Shown in pieces: positions 4,653-5,165 of a stretch of 5,165 nucleotides of DNA; position 1 is the first letter of the stretch, and each line of letters starts with the position of its first letter. This DNA comes from Bacillota bacterium (GTDB lineage: Bacteria; Bacillota_E; Sulfobacillia; Sulfobacillales; Sulfobacillaceae), in assembly GCA_021820645.1 (NCBI GenBank), contig JAKADJ010000206.1:1-5165 (forward strand). Reading direction: 5' to 3'. The notes beneath the pieces are model-generated. The model worked only from the letters and a program-made list of their open reading frames with translations. It did no database searches and was not told the origin of the DNA. The position numbers and the translations under genes were made by a program.

Positions 4653-5165
4653 TCATTGTTGAGCCCAAATTTGACCTAAATTGAGAAAGACAAAATGCTG
4701 TGCCTTCAGGCTTTTAAAAAGTTCCGAAAAGTGGCTTGGAATGGCAGCGCCGGTCACCACCACAATTCCCTCGGGATGTGCTAATAACGTGCGGCCGAGG
4801 TCCGTGGTTCGCGTACTCAACGTCACCGTGGGGGACATCGGGATGAATCCCGCGGTAGAGGCTTTTACACTGAGTGTTCTAGATGGTGTGTAATTACCCA
4901 CCAGAAAACCCGGCACCGTGCCCATCACATCGCGAAAGGCACGACGAGCCCAAGTCAGTTCTTGGCCGATTGCAGACGCCGGCAACGCTTCTAGAGAGGT
5001 GCCGGAGTAGCCACTGACATCTACTTCGTCTCCCACGCGGACCAAAGTCTTTACAAGTGGGACATGCAGTAGTGCCCACTGGCCGCTCAGCGACACGTCA
5101 AGCGTCGGGATCGGTTTTTTTGCTGACTGCTGGCTTTGGATGAGGTCTTCTACCTGCATGGTTGT
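4653..5165 (-). CDS. Polysaccharide deacetylase-like (NodB fold) protein, catalytically degenerate, 5' partial
   Basis: The frame is open to the right edge, so the N-terminus is missing; numbering here is from Met at 5157-5159. The visible 168 residues follow the NodB order: SGQWALLHVPLVKTLVRVGDEVD (25-47) corresponds to the 'TGRWAEKNPELVK...GHEIG' segment of sporulation-type deacetylases, ELTWARRAFRDVMGTVPGFL (67-86) to the helix before the RxPY motif, and the end (132-164) to the final 'LLH...LxxxGYxFVTLxEL' strand-helix. Known enzymes use a metal-binding HxxxH, an RxPY segment and a late LxH; here these read SGYSG (49-53), VGNY (87-90) and VVT (134-136). All these positions are lost, so a hydrolase is unlikely; a structural or binding role is inferred. 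The first motif (TFDDG) would lie outside the window. The gene is intact in frame, so it is not simply decaying. A membrane anchor or signal peptide could be in the missing part. Confidence 0.7.
   Translation of the reverse strand, partial: TTMQVEDLIQSQQSAKKPIPTLDVSLSGQWALLHVPLVKTLVRVGDEVDVSGYSGTSLEALPASAIGQELTWARRAFRDVMGTVPGFLVGNYTPSRTLSVKASTAGFIPMSPTVTLSTRTTDLGRTLLAHPEGIVVVTGAAIPSHFSELFKSLKAQHFVFLNLGQIWAQQ

Overview
The window looks like chromosomal core sequence from a spore-forming, Gram-positive (Bacillota) bacterium. Evidence is an alpha/beta-type small acid-soluble spore protein (SASP), a YpmA/DUF4264-like protein that I associate with Bacillota, purine-rich Shine-Dalgarno (SD) sites, and use of TTG and GTG starts. 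By eye the GC content is in the mid-50s. A Sulfobacillus-like lineage is a reasonable guess, but this is inference from gene content, not a database match. I see no mobile element, CRISPR array, rRNA or tRNA.

Layout, left to right. (1) Positions 1-325, minus strand: 5' part of a gene running off the left edge, encoding an N-terminally anchored membrane protein of unknown function. (2) 326-421: short intergenic stretch with a hairpin that probably ends the operon to its right, and a possible sporulation-type promoter for the partial gene. (3) 422-3516, minus strand, transcribed right to left: hflX, miaB and a 102-aa three-helix membrane protein. (4) 3592-4204, minus strand: a two-gene unit with a YpmA-like 64-aa protein starting at TTG and overlapping a Nudix hydrolase. 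(5) 4205-4379: divergent intergenic region with a good sigma-A-like promoter firing left and a possible forespore-type promoter firing right. (6) 4380-4598, plus strand: the SASP gene, ended by a strong hairpin shared with the convergent gene. (7) 4653-5165, minus strand: the 3' part of a NodB/polysaccharide-deacetylase-like gene that has lost the metal-binding and catalytic residues visible in this part of the fold.

Two themes run together. The minus-strand housekeeping block covers ribosome rescue or splitting (HflX), tRNA hypermodification at A37 (MiaB) and nucleotide-pool or metabolite clean-up (Nudix). The spore-related elements are the SASP, the deacetylase-like protein resembling those of sporulation, and two GATACTA-containing putative promoters. 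Nothing here forms an obvious new multi-gene system. The items most worth a second look are the deacetylase-like pseudoenzyme, the altered G4 and GPGETQLE motifs of HflX, and the two unrecognised membrane proteins.
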